Counted from the stretch's first letter, positions 14,035-21,003 are shown. The stretch is 21,421 bases of DNA from Ga0077527 sp038144955 (GCA_038144955.1 JAYQOT010000043.1:1-21421); one strand, 5' to 3'. A program made the numbers and translations. Notes: a model not told the origin generated them from the letters alone.

Positions 14035-14478
14035 ATGAGCAAAATGCAAAAAGGTTTTACCCTGATCGAACTGATGATCGTCGTGGCGATCATCGGTATT
14101 CTGGCTGCGATCGCAATTCCGCAGTATCAGGACTACATCACCCGTGCTAAGTGGCAGGATAACGTTGCCCAGGTGCAATCCTGGAAAACAGCTGTTGCCG
14201 AATGTCTGCAAAACAACAACGGCGACCTCACGTTGTGTGATGCCCAGGGTGAAGTGACGACCGCCACTGGCGCGGTATTTCCGACAGCTACTGGCAATGC
14301 TTCTACTATTTCCTATAGCGGTACCGGAATCACGATTGTAGGTACTGCGGCTGTGGCCAGCTGCGGAGTGGTGATTGCACCTACCGCATCAGCCACTTCT
14401 GTGACCTGGAACATTTACACCCAGTCCGGCGTCGGCACCAACTGCACCAAGTCGAAAACCGGCTTCACCGTCAGCTGA
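14035..14478 (+). CDS. pilA: Type IV major pilin (PilA-like prepilin)
   Basis: This 147-residue prepilin has a six-residue basic leader ending in Gly7, cut by prepilin peptidase before Phe8 (KG/FTLIELMIVVAIIGILAAIAIPQYQDY). Mature Glu5 (Glu12) is conserved. The mature 140-residue protein has the hydrophobic assembly helix and a Thr/Ser/Gly-rich globular part with four Cys (57, 68, 110, 137); Cys110 and Cys137 could form the usual C-terminal disulfide loop. The last residue is Ser, and a TfpO/PglL-like ligase gene follows. A sigma-54 promoter and GGGGAG ribosome-binding site precede it and a strong terminator follows, as expected for a highly expressed subunit. It could be one of several pilins in the genome; the pairing with the GAF-ATPase is inference. 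Confidence 0.93.
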   Translation: MSKMQKGFTLIELMIVVAIIGILAAIAIPQYQDYITRAKWQDNVAQVQSWKTAVAECLQNNNGDLTLCDAQGEVTTATGAVFPTATGNASTISYSGTGITIVGTAAVASCGVVIAPTASATSVTWNIYTQSGVGTNCTKSKTGFTVS

Positions 14479-14498
14479 TTTTCTGCTCCAGTGTTTGT

Positions 14499-14528
14499 AA
14501 AAGCCCCGGCTCTGCCGGGGCTTTTGTT
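14499..14528 (+). terminator. Intrinsic terminator after the pilin gene
   Basis: A perfect 12-bp stem (14499-14510 with 14514-14525, core GCCCCGGC/GCCGGGGC) has a TCT loop and its 3' arm ends in Ts, followed by GTTTT. It lies about 20 bases after the pilin stop, so the ligase gene beyond probably gets only read-through or its own weak promoter. Confidence 0.9.
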
Positions 14529-14634
14529 TTGGTGATGGACAAGATTATTCAGAACTTCGCTTTTCGATGGCCGGAAAATCCGATCTTGGGTAAGTCAGTT
14601 GTCTCGGGGTTATCTGTTGTGCACTCATAGCAGA

Positions 14635-16125
14635 ATGAGCATTCAATCTATCAGCATTTTAGTGGGCTGGATTTTTCGGCACTTTGCCATAGTGCTGGCA
14701 GCAGTTTTTGTGTTTTGCGCGCCCAACGTCGATTTCGCAACTCATATCACCTGGCACGATCAGCAGCGCAGTCAGCAGATTGTCGTGTTGGTGGCGTGCC
14801 TGCTTTATCTCATCCTCACTGCACCGCGGCTGTTGCCTGTCATGCGGATGACTATGAGGCATGGATACTGGATTCCTACGGCGATCATCTTGTTTTTCCT
14901 GGTGGGGGCAATCTCCTCGGCAATGGCTGTTCTGCCGGAGTGGGCGTTTCTGGAATGGGGGGTGATGCTCGCGTTGATACTGTTTGCAGCGCAAATTGCA
15001 GAAGAAAAAAGATCTTCGAATGTTACGGACGTTGAGCAGTTCTTGTTGTGGGTATTTTTTGCGATGGCCGTTGCCTATGTTGTGAAATCGCTGATGCTAT
15101 ATGCGGTGATGGTGTTGGTGGGCCTTAATTTGAGTATGCCGTTTAACGTCAATGAACTGTTTTCAGGTTTTTCCAACCCCCGATTTTTCGGGCAATTCGC
15201 GGTCATGGTCATGCCATTTCTGGTGCTCCCCGCGATGTTCTGGGCTTCGTCGACCGCACAACGCCTCGCCTTGGGAAGTGTCCCCGCAGTCTGGTGGATG
15301 TTGTTCATTGCATCCGGTTCGCGTGGAGCCTGGATCGCTTTGATGGGTGGCTCAGCGCTTGTTTTCCTGCTTGCTGGTCCGTGCGCGAGGCGATGGCTGC
15401 GCTGGCAGGGAATCTGTGCGCTTGCAGGAGTAGTTGTTTACACAATCCTGTTTGTTCTCGTTCCGACGCTGTTGGCAGAAAGTACAGGTGTCGTGTTGCC
15501 TTTGGATCGCCACTATGGGTGGGCGTCATTGTCGCTGCGAGACGTGATCTGGTCGCAGACGGTGCAGATGATCGCTGATCATCCGTGGCTGGGCGTGGGA
15601 CCCATGCATTACTCGTATTACCCGAACGGGATCGGCGCGCATCCTCATAATTCTATTTTGCAAATTGTTGCGGAGTGGGGCATCCCCGCAGCGCTGCTTT
15701 TCGTTTCAGTCGTGACGTGGGGCGCTATCGGCTGGTGGCGCCATGTCGGAACGTTGGTCAAATCTAACCCTGAGTCGCCGCGAACAACGATAGGCCTTGC
15801 TTTGTTGGCAGCGCTGTCAGGCGCGGCAGCTCATTCTCTGGTCGATGGCGTGATTGTCATGCCGGTTAGCCAGTTGACGCTGGTGTTGATGTGCGGCTGG
15901 GCTTGGGGATTGGCGTTGTCTAGTAGCCCGTCATTACCGCGATCTCAAGCGGCAGGGGCGTCTTGGGGAGTCCGACTTGTCGCGGTTATGGCAGTGATCG
16001 CTGTCCTTCAAGGGGTGTATCCGGTCTTAGGAAAGCTTGCGCAGCGTGAAGAGGCCTATCTCGAGGCACATCCTGGTTCCGTACTCTACCCCCGCTTCTG
16101 GGTACAGGGCTGGATCAACGAATAG
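14635..16125 (+). CDS. Wzy/WaaL-family membrane ligase, probable pilin oligosaccharyltransferase (TfpO/PglL-like)
   Basis: This 496-residue inner-membrane protein has about 11-12 predicted hydrophobic segments and the O-antigen ligase/polymerase (Wzy_C) signature. A large periplasmic loop (about 282-345) contains HPWLGVGPMHY (316-326) and AHPHNSILQIVAEWG (335-349), with His338 as the likely catalytic residue; GSRGAW (228-233) is also typical. Such proteins transfer lipid-linked sugars to protein or lipid A. The position directly behind pilA, and a pilin ending in Ser, recall tfpO of Pseudomonas and Acinetobacter, whose product glycosylates the pilin C-terminal Ser; this is inference. An O-antigen ligase is the main alternative. 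The start is uncertain: ATG 14635 is chosen, with a TTG at 14617 behind a CGGGG as an option. Its stop is 7 bases from that of convergent soxB. Confidence 0.8.
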   Translation: MSIQSISILVGWIFRHFAIVLAAVFVFCAPNVDFATHITWHDQQRSQQIVVLVACLLYLILTAPRLLPVMRMTMRHGYWIPTAIILFFLVGAISSAMAVLPEWAFLEWGVMLALILFAAQIAEEKRSSNVTDVEQFLLWVFFAMAVAYVVKSLMLYAVMVLVGLNLSMPFNVNELFSGFSNPRFFGQFAVMVMPFLVLPAMFWASSTAQRLALGSVPAVWWMLFIASGSRGAWIALMGGSALVFLLAGPCARRWLRWQGICALAGVVVYTILFVLVPTLLAESTGVVLPLDRHYGWASLSLRDVIWSQTVQMIADHPWLGVGPMHYSYYPNGIGAHPHNSILQIVAEWGIPAALLFVSVVTWGAIGWWRHVGTLVKSNPESPRTTIGLALLAALSGAAAHSLVDGVIVMPVSQLTLVLMCGWAWGLALSSSPSLPRSQAAGASWGVRLVAVMAVIAVLQGVYPVLGKLAQREEAYLEAHPGSVLYPRFWVQGWINE

Positions 16126-16132
16126 GGCGGTA

Positions 16133-17857
16133 TTACAACGGCGCCAGCCCGGGGTTGCCGTCGACTCCGATCAGGCGCGGCCGGTTGAGCTGGGGCGGTT
16201 TAATGGTTTTCTTGTTACGCAGATAGCGGATGACCACATCCCAAACAGGTTCTCCGGAGGCGTTTTCCGCCACCGGCGCCCAGCTGACCAGTTTGTAGGT
16301 TTTGTCTGCCGCGACCGGTTTGCCCTTGAGGCGCATGTCGCTGATGCGGCTGCCGATCTTCTGGTTGGGGTTGCACGCGTACTGCAACCCGCCGACGCGC
16401 ACCATGTCGCCACCCTGCTGGTAATACGGATCAGGGTTGAACAGGTTGTCGCAGATGTCTTCCAGCAGGTTCTTCAGGTTTTCCCCGGTGATATTGCTGG
16501 TCGTCACGTAAGGGTAGGTGATGGCGGTCATGCTCATCACGTCCTCGAGCGTGATGGCTTCGCCGGGAAGGATGGACGTGCCCCAGCGGAAACCGGGTGA
16601 AAACGCGATTTCAGCGTCCTTGGTTTCCAGCAGCGCATCGAGTATCAACTGGTCGAAACTGCCGTTGAAGTTGCCGCGGCGGTAAAGCAGGCCTTCGCTC
16701 ACAGCCAGCTTTTCAGCCAGCTTGGTTTCGTAAGGCGCACGGTGCTTGCTGATCAGTGCCGACATGGCTGGATCGCTATCCAGCAGGTTGGCGAAGATTG
16801 GCAGCAGTCGGTAATTCGCGCCTTTGACCGAGCCGCCGCGCACGTCCAGTTCCAGCACCCCGAGAAACTTGCCGTTCGAGCCGGCGTTGGTGACCAGCGT
16901 GACCCCGCCGCGGTTTTTGACCGGTACCGGCTGCGGTACGGCATCATGGGTGTGTCCGCCCAGAATGGCATCGATGCCCGATACGCGGGATGCCAGCTTC
17001 AGATCGGTGTCCATGCCGTTGTGGGACAGCAGGACAACGGCTGCAGCTCCCTTCTTGCGCGCTTCATCGACCGTGCGCTGCAGCCGTTCTTCCTGGATGC
17101 CGAATGTCCACTCGGCGACCAGGTGGCGGGGGTTAGCGATCGGGGTGTAGGGAAACGCCTGACCGATGATCGCGACCGGAGCGCCGTTGATTTCACGCAG
17201 TGTGTAACCCTTGAATACCGGGTCGTCGAAATCCGCGGTGCGGATATTCTGAGCAAGGAACTCGATCTGGCCCTTGAAGTCCCCGGATACGGCTTCCTGC
17301 ACCCGTTTCGCACCGTAGGTGAACTCCCAGTGCCCGGTCATGATGTCGACACCGAGCAGCTTGGAGGCATCGATCATGTCCTGGGCACGCGTCCACAAGG
17401 CAGTAGCAGAGCCTTGCCAGTTGTCACCGCCGTCGAGCAGCAACGCCCCCGGGCGCTGAGCCCGTACTTGTTTGACCAGGGTTGCCAGGTGGGCGAATCC
17501 GCCGACCTTGCCGAAAGTACGGGCAGTGGCGGCATAGTCGAGGTGGGTATAGGCATGTGCTTCCCGGGTGCCAGGCTTGATTCCGAAGTGTTTGAGCAGT
17601 GTTTCGCCAACCAGGTGTGGCGGCTGGCCGCGCGCTGCTGCAATGCCGATGTTGACATCCGGCTCGCGGAAATAGACCGGGAGCAGCTGGGCATGACAAT
17701 CGGTGAAGTGCAGCAGGGTGACGTTGCCCTGTGGCTTGCCCACGTCATACATGGAACCGCTGCGTGCCGCCGCATAAGCCTTGCCATCAACCAGTGGCAT
17801 ACCCTGCGCGGCTGCGATGGCGATGATTTGCAGAAATTCCCGGCGGTTCAGATTCAT
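16133..17857 (-). CDS. soxB: SoxB, periplasmic thiosulfohydrolase
   Basis: SoxB is the dimanganese sulfate thiohydrolase that releases sulfate from the cysteine-S-thiosulfonate on SoxY. The 574-residue protein has a Tat signal (NRREFLQ at 4-10). Metal and active-site motifs of the 5'-nucleotidase superfamily follow: FTDCH (Asp53, His55), LDGGDNWQGS (Asp145), GHWEFTYG (175-182), LLSHNGMD (His279) and GGHTHD (His302, His304). The length is that of known SoxB. It is the last gene of soxYZAXB, separated from soxX by 64 bases holding a strong terminator, and its ATG lacks a good ribosome-binding site. Expression may therefore be lower than that of soxYZAX. It converges on the ligase gene with no room for a terminator. 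Confidence 0.96.
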   Translation of the reverse strand: MNLNRREFLQIIAIAAAQGMPLVDGKAYAAARSGSMYDVGKPQGNVTLLHFTDCHAQLLPVYFREPDVNIGIAAARGQPPHLVGETLLKHFGIKPGTREAHAYTHLDYAATARTFGKVGGFAHLATLVKQVRAQRPGALLLDGGDNWQGSATALWTRAQDMIDASKLLGVDIMTGHWEFTYGAKRVQEAVSGDFKGQIEFLAQNIRTADFDDPVFKGYTLREINGAPVAIIGQAFPYTPIANPRHLVAEWTFGIQEERLQRTVDEARKKGAAAVVLLSHNGMDTDLKLASRVSGIDAILGGHTHDAVPQPVPVKNRGGVTLVTNAGSNGKFLGVLELDVRGGSVKGANYRLLPIFANLLDSDPAMSALISKHRAPYETKLAEKLAVSEGLLYRRGNFNGSFDQLILDALLETKDAEIAFSPGFRWGTSILPGEAITLEDVMSMTAITYPYVTTSNITGENLKNLLEDICDNLFNPDPYYQQGGDMVRVGGLQYACNPNQKIGSRISDMRLKGKPVAADKTYKLVSWAPVAENASGEPVWDVVIRYLRNKKTIKPPQLNRPRLIGVDGNPGLAPL

Positions 17858-17871
17858 GAGTTTTGCTTTCG

Positions 17872-17901
17872 AAAAAAAGAGGCTTGGTTGCCCAAGCCTC
17901 T
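17872..17901 (-). terminator. Intrinsic terminator/attenuator between soxX and soxB
   Basis: On the - strand a perfect 10-bp stem AGAGGCTTGG/CCAAGCCTCT with a GCAA tetraloop runs into a T7 tract (complement of 17872-17878). It ends only 14 bases before the soxB ATG. The hairpin functions in the - direction only. It should end most soxYZAX transcripts and leave partial read-through into soxB. Confidence 0.9.
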
Positions 17902-17921
17902 GTTCAAGACTCTAACTGCGT

Positions 17922-18554
17922 TTACTTGTTGATCGGCGACTGCGGGTCGATCAGGAAAGCCACCATATGGGTGATCTGCTCGGGAGTCAGGTGACCGGTG
18001 GCACCAAGACGCGGCATGTTTGAACAGGGAAATACTACCCATGCGTTGTAGATTTTTTCGTAGGTGTATTTAGCGATGGCTTCCGAATTGCCGCGCTGCT
18101 TGCCGTAACCGGTGAGCGAGGGGCCGACGTTGCCGACGTTGATTTCGCCCGGGGCCAGCGCATGGCAGTTCTGGCAAAGCGCACCGTTTTCCTTGCGTTT
18201 CTCGACCTTGCCGTTGCGGATGCGGTCACCAGCACCGTTGTGGGCAAGCTTGTCGCCTTCCTTCCAGTTACCAACCAGGTTGCCCGATGCCGGGTATTTG
18301 ATCGAGGCCCGTGCCAGCTTGACCACCTCTGCCGCTTCCTCGTTGGTCAGCTTGGTGTCGCCAATCTTGCTGCAAATCTGCTGGGAGCGGTCCTGGTCCA
18401 GGCGTTTCTTATGCTCCGGTGCAAAAGTGAAGGCGTCATAAACCATTTTTTCCGCCATCTGCCTGGTTGTGGCCTGGTCGGGATAGGTGGCACAGCCGGT
18501 GACGACCGCTGCGGCGATTCCGAAAATCATCCATTTCGTTTTTTTGATGTTCAT
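17922..18554 (-). CDS. soxX: SoxX, c-type cytochrome subunit of SoxAX
   Basis: SoxX is the electron-accepting monohaem subunit of SoxAX, which oxidatively joins thiosulfate to the SoxY cysteine. The 210-residue protein carries CQNCH (127-131) for haem attachment and Met180 (SNMPRLG) as the likely distal ligand. The N terminus is a signal ending VTGC (18-21), which reads as a lipobox, so it may be membrane-anchored by lipid at Cys21. It is of the long SoxX type, with an N-terminal extension (about 22-90) before the cytochrome fold. GAGGAG lies 7 bases before the ATG. The gene begins 15 bases after the soxA stop, so the two subunits are cotranscribed and probably coupled. Confidence 0.93.
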   Translation of the reverse strand: MNIKKTKWMIFGIAAAVVTGCATYPDQATTRQMAEKMVYDAFTFAPEHKKRLDQDRSQQICSKIGDTKLTNEEAAEVVKLARASIKYPASGNLVGNWKEGDKLAHNGAGDRIRNGKVEKRKENGALCQNCHALAPGEINVGNVGPSLTGYGKQRGNSEAIAKYTYEKIYNAWVVFPCSNMPRLGATGHLTPEQITHMVAFLIDPQSPINK

Positions 18555-18569
18555 GTGTGTTCTCCTCGC

Positions 18570-19376
18570 TCAGCGCTTGAATCCGGGGACCTGGATGACA
18601 GCGTCGTTGCCCCGGCGATTGAGAAAGGTGGTCAGCGCAATGGAATAATCCGTGCCGTACTTCAGGTCCGGCAGGCGCATCTGCCACACGCAGTCGTTCA
18701 GCCGCCATTGCATGGTGCGGACTACATAATGCGCTCCGCGATAGGCGGGCCAGGTGGACGCGACCTCCTGGGCACCAGCGGTGCTGGTCATGTGCAGCAG
18801 GTCCTGCAGGCGTATGCGTTTGTTCGGCTCGCCGTGGCACTGGTCACAGCTGAAGTCCGTCTGCCCGCTGCGACGGTAGAAAAGATATTCGCCGGCCTTG
18901 TAGGCGTCATATTCCTTCTGGTGGCTGAGCGTCACATTGACCTTCATGCCGTTGGACTTGGAGGTGACGAACAGTGCGAGAGCCTCGATGTCGGATCCGC
19001 GGCTGCGCGGTGAACTGATGGCCTTCTTGGCAACCTCGTTTTTATCGAATCCCTGCAGGGTGGACATGCAGGTCAGCAGACGGGATTCGAGATCCTCCAC
19101 GCGGTCGGTTTCGGCAAAATAGCGCGGCAGCCGTGCGGCGGCGCCTTCGAGCTTGCCGGGTCCCATGCCGAAATCGCATTGCTCAAGGGAAGCTTTCTTG
19201 GGGCCGCGCTTCTGGTAATAAAGGTCCTTGCCCTGGTCGATCCAGAGTTCTCCGGGGTTGTCCTCGACCAGCATCTTGCGCCCGACCGACAGGTCGTTCT
19301 GGGCCGCGGCGGGAAGTGACAGCGTCACCAGCAGCATGACGCCTGCGGTAAAACCAGCTCCGCGCATGATTTCCAT
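18570..19376 (-). CDS. soxA: SoxA, catalytic cytochrome c subunit of SoxAX (monohaem type)
   Basis: SoxA holds the active-site haem that makes the thiosulfate-cysteine bond on SoxYZ. The 268-residue protein has a Sec signal ending near AAAQ (residues 23-26). Only one haem motif, CDQCH (177-181), is present, and Cys229 (WRLNDCVWQMR) is the cysteine that becomes the persulfide haem ligand. Cys67 and Cys103 stand where dihaem SoxA proteins have their first haem and probably form a disulfide, so this is the monohaem class. GGAGGAG precedes the ATG. A GC-rich hairpin lies in the 49 bases separating it from soxZ. Confidence 0.94.
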   Translation of the reverse strand: MEIMRGAGFTAGVMLLVTLSLPAAAQNDLSVGRKMLVEDNPGELWIDQGKDLYYQKRGPKKASLEQCDFGMGPGKLEGAAARLPRYFAETDRVEDLESRLLTCMSTLQGFDKNEVAKKAISSPRSRGSDIEALALFVTSKSNGMKVNVTLSHQKEYDAYKAGEYLFYRRSGQTDFSCDQCHGEPNKRIRLQDLLHMTSTAGAQEVASTWPAYRGAHYVVRTMQWRLNDCVWQMRLPDLKYGTDYSIALTTFLNRRGNDAVIQVPGFKR

Positions 19377-19400
19377 GATCTCCTCCTTCTTTTCGTTATT

Positions 19401-19421
19401 GAATCGCGCTATGCGCGAATC
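19401..19421 (-). repeat. Intercistronic hairpin between soxZ and soxA
   Basis: On the - strand GATTCGCGC pairs with GCGCGATTC around an ATA loop with one T-T mismatch. No T-tract follows, so it is not a terminator. It may set differential stability of the soxYZ and soxAX parts of the transcript. Confidence 0.45.
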
Positions 19422-19425
19422 CGGA

Positions 19426-19743
19426 TCAGCTTCCTGCGGCGACGGATACTTCGTCTGTTCTTTTATCGCCTTTGTTGTCAGTCCAGGTGACGCTGATTTT
19501 GTCTCCCAGCTTGGCGCCTTTCACGCGCAATCCGAGAAAGGGGTCACGCGAAATGGCCTGGCTCCACTGCACATCGAGAACGGTCTTGCCGTTGTGCTGC
19601 ACGATTACGCTTTGAATGAAGTGCAGGGGAACCACGCCGGAAGAAGTCTTCCGGGTTCCCGTTTCCATCGGGTGCCGCATCAGGATACGGACATCCGCGG
19701 TGTCGCCCTGCAGGGTGGCGCGGATTTTCATCGGTTCAGCCAT
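19426..19743 (-). CDS. soxZ: SoxZ, partner of the SoxY sulfur carrier
   Basis: SoxZ forms the SoxYZ heterodimer on which sulfur intermediates are carried. The 105-residue protein has the family's immunoglobulin-like beta fold and typical sequence: MKIRATLQGDTADVRI, then MRHPMETG, and GDKISVTWTDNKGD near the end. It has no signal peptide, as expected for a protein exported together with Tat-dependent SoxY. GAGGAG stands 8 bases before the ATG. It begins 44 bases after the soxY stop. Confidence 0.95.
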   Translation of the reverse strand: MAEPMKIRATLQGDTADVRILMRHPMETGTRKTSSGVVPLHFIQSVIVQHNGKTVLDVQWSQAISRDPFLGLRVKGAKLGDKISVTWTDNKGDKRTDEVSVAAGS

Positions 19744-19787
19744 TGCCTTTTCTCCTCATCTTGTCCGTTGGGGTTGTGGTCGATTGC

Positions 19788-20255
19788 TCAGCCGCAGCCG
19801 CCGACGGTGACTTTGACTTCCTTGACCGCGGTGTAGAACTTGCCGTCGGCCTTGACGATCGCACGTACGTTCGAGGTTTGTCCCATTTTGACCCGGGTCG
19901 AAACGTAACCTTCGCCGCCGCCGGAGATATCGAAACTCGCGGCAAGCGGGAACGGATTTTTCTCGGCGATGATGGTGATGCTTTGGGTATTGGGTATTTT
20001 GCTGGTGACCGCTACCGGCACAATGGCGCCGTTTTCAGCGATGTCCGGAGCGGTGATGGTGATATCCTTGCTGTCGGTCATGCTGGTTGCGCCCAGACTT
20101 TTCTGGATGTCGACAACGGACTTAGATTCAAATCCAGCCTTGTTCCAGGTCGAAGCCAGGGCGTTTCCTGATTTCAACAGCCCCGCGCTCACTGCCGCAG
20201 TCAATAAGCTGGCACTGCCAGTCAGTTTGAGGAATTGGCGACGCAGTTGTCTCAT
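19788..20255 (-). CDS. soxY: SoxY, sulfur-carrier protein
   Basis: SoxY carries thiosulfate and its oxidation intermediates on a C-terminal cysteine in the periplasm. The 155-residue precursor has a Tat signal (LRRQFLKLTG at 4-13), which also exports SoxZ. The core is a SoxY immunoglobulin-like domain, and the protein ends VGGCG with Cys154 as the carrier residue. The classical tail is GGCGG, so this one is a Gly shorter; the swinging-arm cysteine is intact. AGGAGGA sits 7 bases before the ATG. It is the first gene of the soxYZAXB unit, with a promoter about 100 bases upstream. Confidence 0.95.
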   Translation of the reverse strand: MRQLRRQFLKLTGSASLLTAAVSAGLLKSGNALASTWNKAGFESKSVVDIQKSLGATSMTDSKDITITAPDIAENGAIVPVAVTSKIPNTQSITIIAEKNPFPLAASFDISGGGEGYVSTRVKMGQTSNVRAIVKADGKFYTAVKEVKVTVGGCG

Positions 20256-20287
20256 GTGCAGTCCTCCTATTGGATTTCGGGTGCCGT

Positions 20288-20306
20288 GACCAACAAGAGT
20301 TTGGTC
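20288..20306 (-). repeat. Hairpin in the sox leader RNA
   Basis: GACCAA and TTGGTC (6-bp perfect arms, 7-base loop) lie in the predicted 5' untranslated leader, about 30 bases before the soxY start. No T-tract follows. It could affect mRNA stability or translation of soxY. Confidence 0.35.
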
Positions 20307-20327
20307 GGCTTTGTGGTTTACAGTGGC

Positions 20328-20341
20328 GGCTAATATTAGCC
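20328..20341. promoter_or_regulatory. Perfect 14-bp palindrome, possible sox operator
   Basis: GGCTAATATTAGCC is fully self-complementary. It lies about 12-24 bases downstream of the predicted sox transcript start, a place where repressors act. It also contains a -10-like TAATAT. The binding protein is unknown. Confidence 0.5.
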
Positions 20342-20347
20342 CGCACT

Positions 20348-20362
20348 GGATTCATTTAATCC
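20348..20362. promoter_or_regulatory. Inverted repeat overlapping the sox -10 region
   Basis: GGATT-N5-AATCC, perfect 5-bp arms, overlaps the -10 hexamer and the predicted start site. It may be a second operator half or a chance symmetry. Confidence 0.3.
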
Positions 20363-20387
20363 TAGCTAACCCCGGTAAGCTTGTCCA
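20359..20387 (-). promoter_or_regulatory. Sigma-70-type promoter of soxYZAXB
   Basis: On the - strand TGGACA (20387-20382; 5/6 to consensus) and TAGGAT (20364-20359; 4/6) are spaced by exactly 17 bp. Transcription should start near 20352, giving a leader of about 97 bases before soxY. The spacer is filled by an imperfect palindrome, see the next entry. Confidence 0.55.
20365..20380. promoter_or_regulatory. Imperfect palindrome inside the sox promoter spacer
   Basis: GCTTACCGGGGTTAGC (- strand) has arms GCTnACC and GGTnAGC and sits wholly between the -35 and -10 hexamers. MerR-type activators and many repressors bind such spacer sites. Which factor binds here cannot be told from the sequence. 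Confidence 0.4.
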
Positions 20388-20444
20388 CCGGCGTCGATTT
20401 ATCATCATAGGCTGTGTGTATCAGCCCATTGGACAAACTTATAA

Positions 20445-20457
20445 AGGAATCGTTCCT
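20445..20457 (-). terminator. Weak hairpin after moaC, doubtful terminator
   Basis: AGGAA-CGA-TTCCT followed by TTATAAG on the - strand lies just beyond the moaC stop. The 5-bp AT-containing stem and short T-tract make termination weak, so some moaC transcripts may read into soxY. Confidence 0.25.
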
Positions 20458-20466
20458 GAGGATGTT

Positions 20467-20970
20467 TCAGATTTTCGGGCGCTTGATCCAAACGCCTGAC
20501 TTGCCCCCGCGTTTTTCCTCGAGACCCAGGGTTTCGATGCGCATGCCGCGATCCACGGCTTTGCACATGTCGTAAATGGTTAACAGCGCGATGCTGGTCG
20601 CAGTCAATGCTTCCATTTCCACGCCGGTGCGACCGACGGTTTCCGCAGTAGCCACGCAGCGAACCGCATTTTTCCGCCGTTCAATGACGAAATCAACCTG
20701 GACCTTGGTCAGCGCCAGCGGGTGGCACAACGGGATGAGTGTGGATGTCTGCTTGGCAGCCTGGATGCCGGCAGTGCGGGCGATGCCGAGGACGTCCCCT
20801 TTTTTGTTGTTGCCGGCGATGATATGGCGCAGGGTTGCCGGGCGCATCGAAATGAGACCTTCCGCGCGTGCCAGCCTTCGGGTTTCCGCTTTGCCGGCGA
20901 CATCGACCATCCAGGCCTGTCCCTGTGCATCGAAGTGCGTCAGTTCGGCTGTAACAGATTGTTTTTTCAT
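20467..20970 (-). CDS. moaC: MoaC, cyclic pyranopterin monophosphate synthase
   Basis: MoaC works with MoaA in the first step of molybdopterin synthesis, turning the MoaA product (3',8-cyclo-7,8-dihydro-GTP) into cyclic pyranopterin monophosphate in the cytoplasm. The 167-residue protein has the family's length and motifs: LTHFDAQGQAWMVDV near the start, AAKQTSTLIPLCHPL (about 70-84), TGVEMEALTA (about 115-124) and TIYDMCKAVDR with the catalytic Asp and Lys. GGGAG lies 6 bases before the ATG. No other mo genes are adjacent. It is divergent from the M48 protease gene, with only 35 bases between the two starts, and lies upstream of sox in the same orientation. The link with sox is probably only positional. 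Confidence 0.95.
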   Translation of the reverse strand: MKKQSVTAELTHFDAQGQAWMVDVAGKAETRRLARAEGLISMRPATLRHIIAGNNKKGDVLGIARTAGIQAAKQTSTLIPLCHPLALTKVQVDFVIERRKNAVRCVATAETVGRTGVEMEALTATSIALLTIYDMCKAVDRGMRIETLGLEEKRGGKSGVWIKRPKI

Positions 20971-20994
20971 TATGAACTCCCGACGTGCGGAATT

Positions 20995-21003
20995 ATCATA
21001 GCA
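20995..21003 (-). promoter_or_regulatory. Extended -10 promoter candidate for moaC
   Basis: On the - strand TGCTATGAT (TGn plus TATGAT, 5/6 to TATAAT) is an extended -10 element about 25-33 bases before the moaC ATG. No good -35 is seen at 17 bp. It abuts the start of the divergent protease gene. Confidence 0.35.

Noticed and set aside
16742..17932. A 396-codon open frame on the + strand opposite soxB
   Set aside because: soxB is unmistakable on the other strand; this is a codon-bias shadow.
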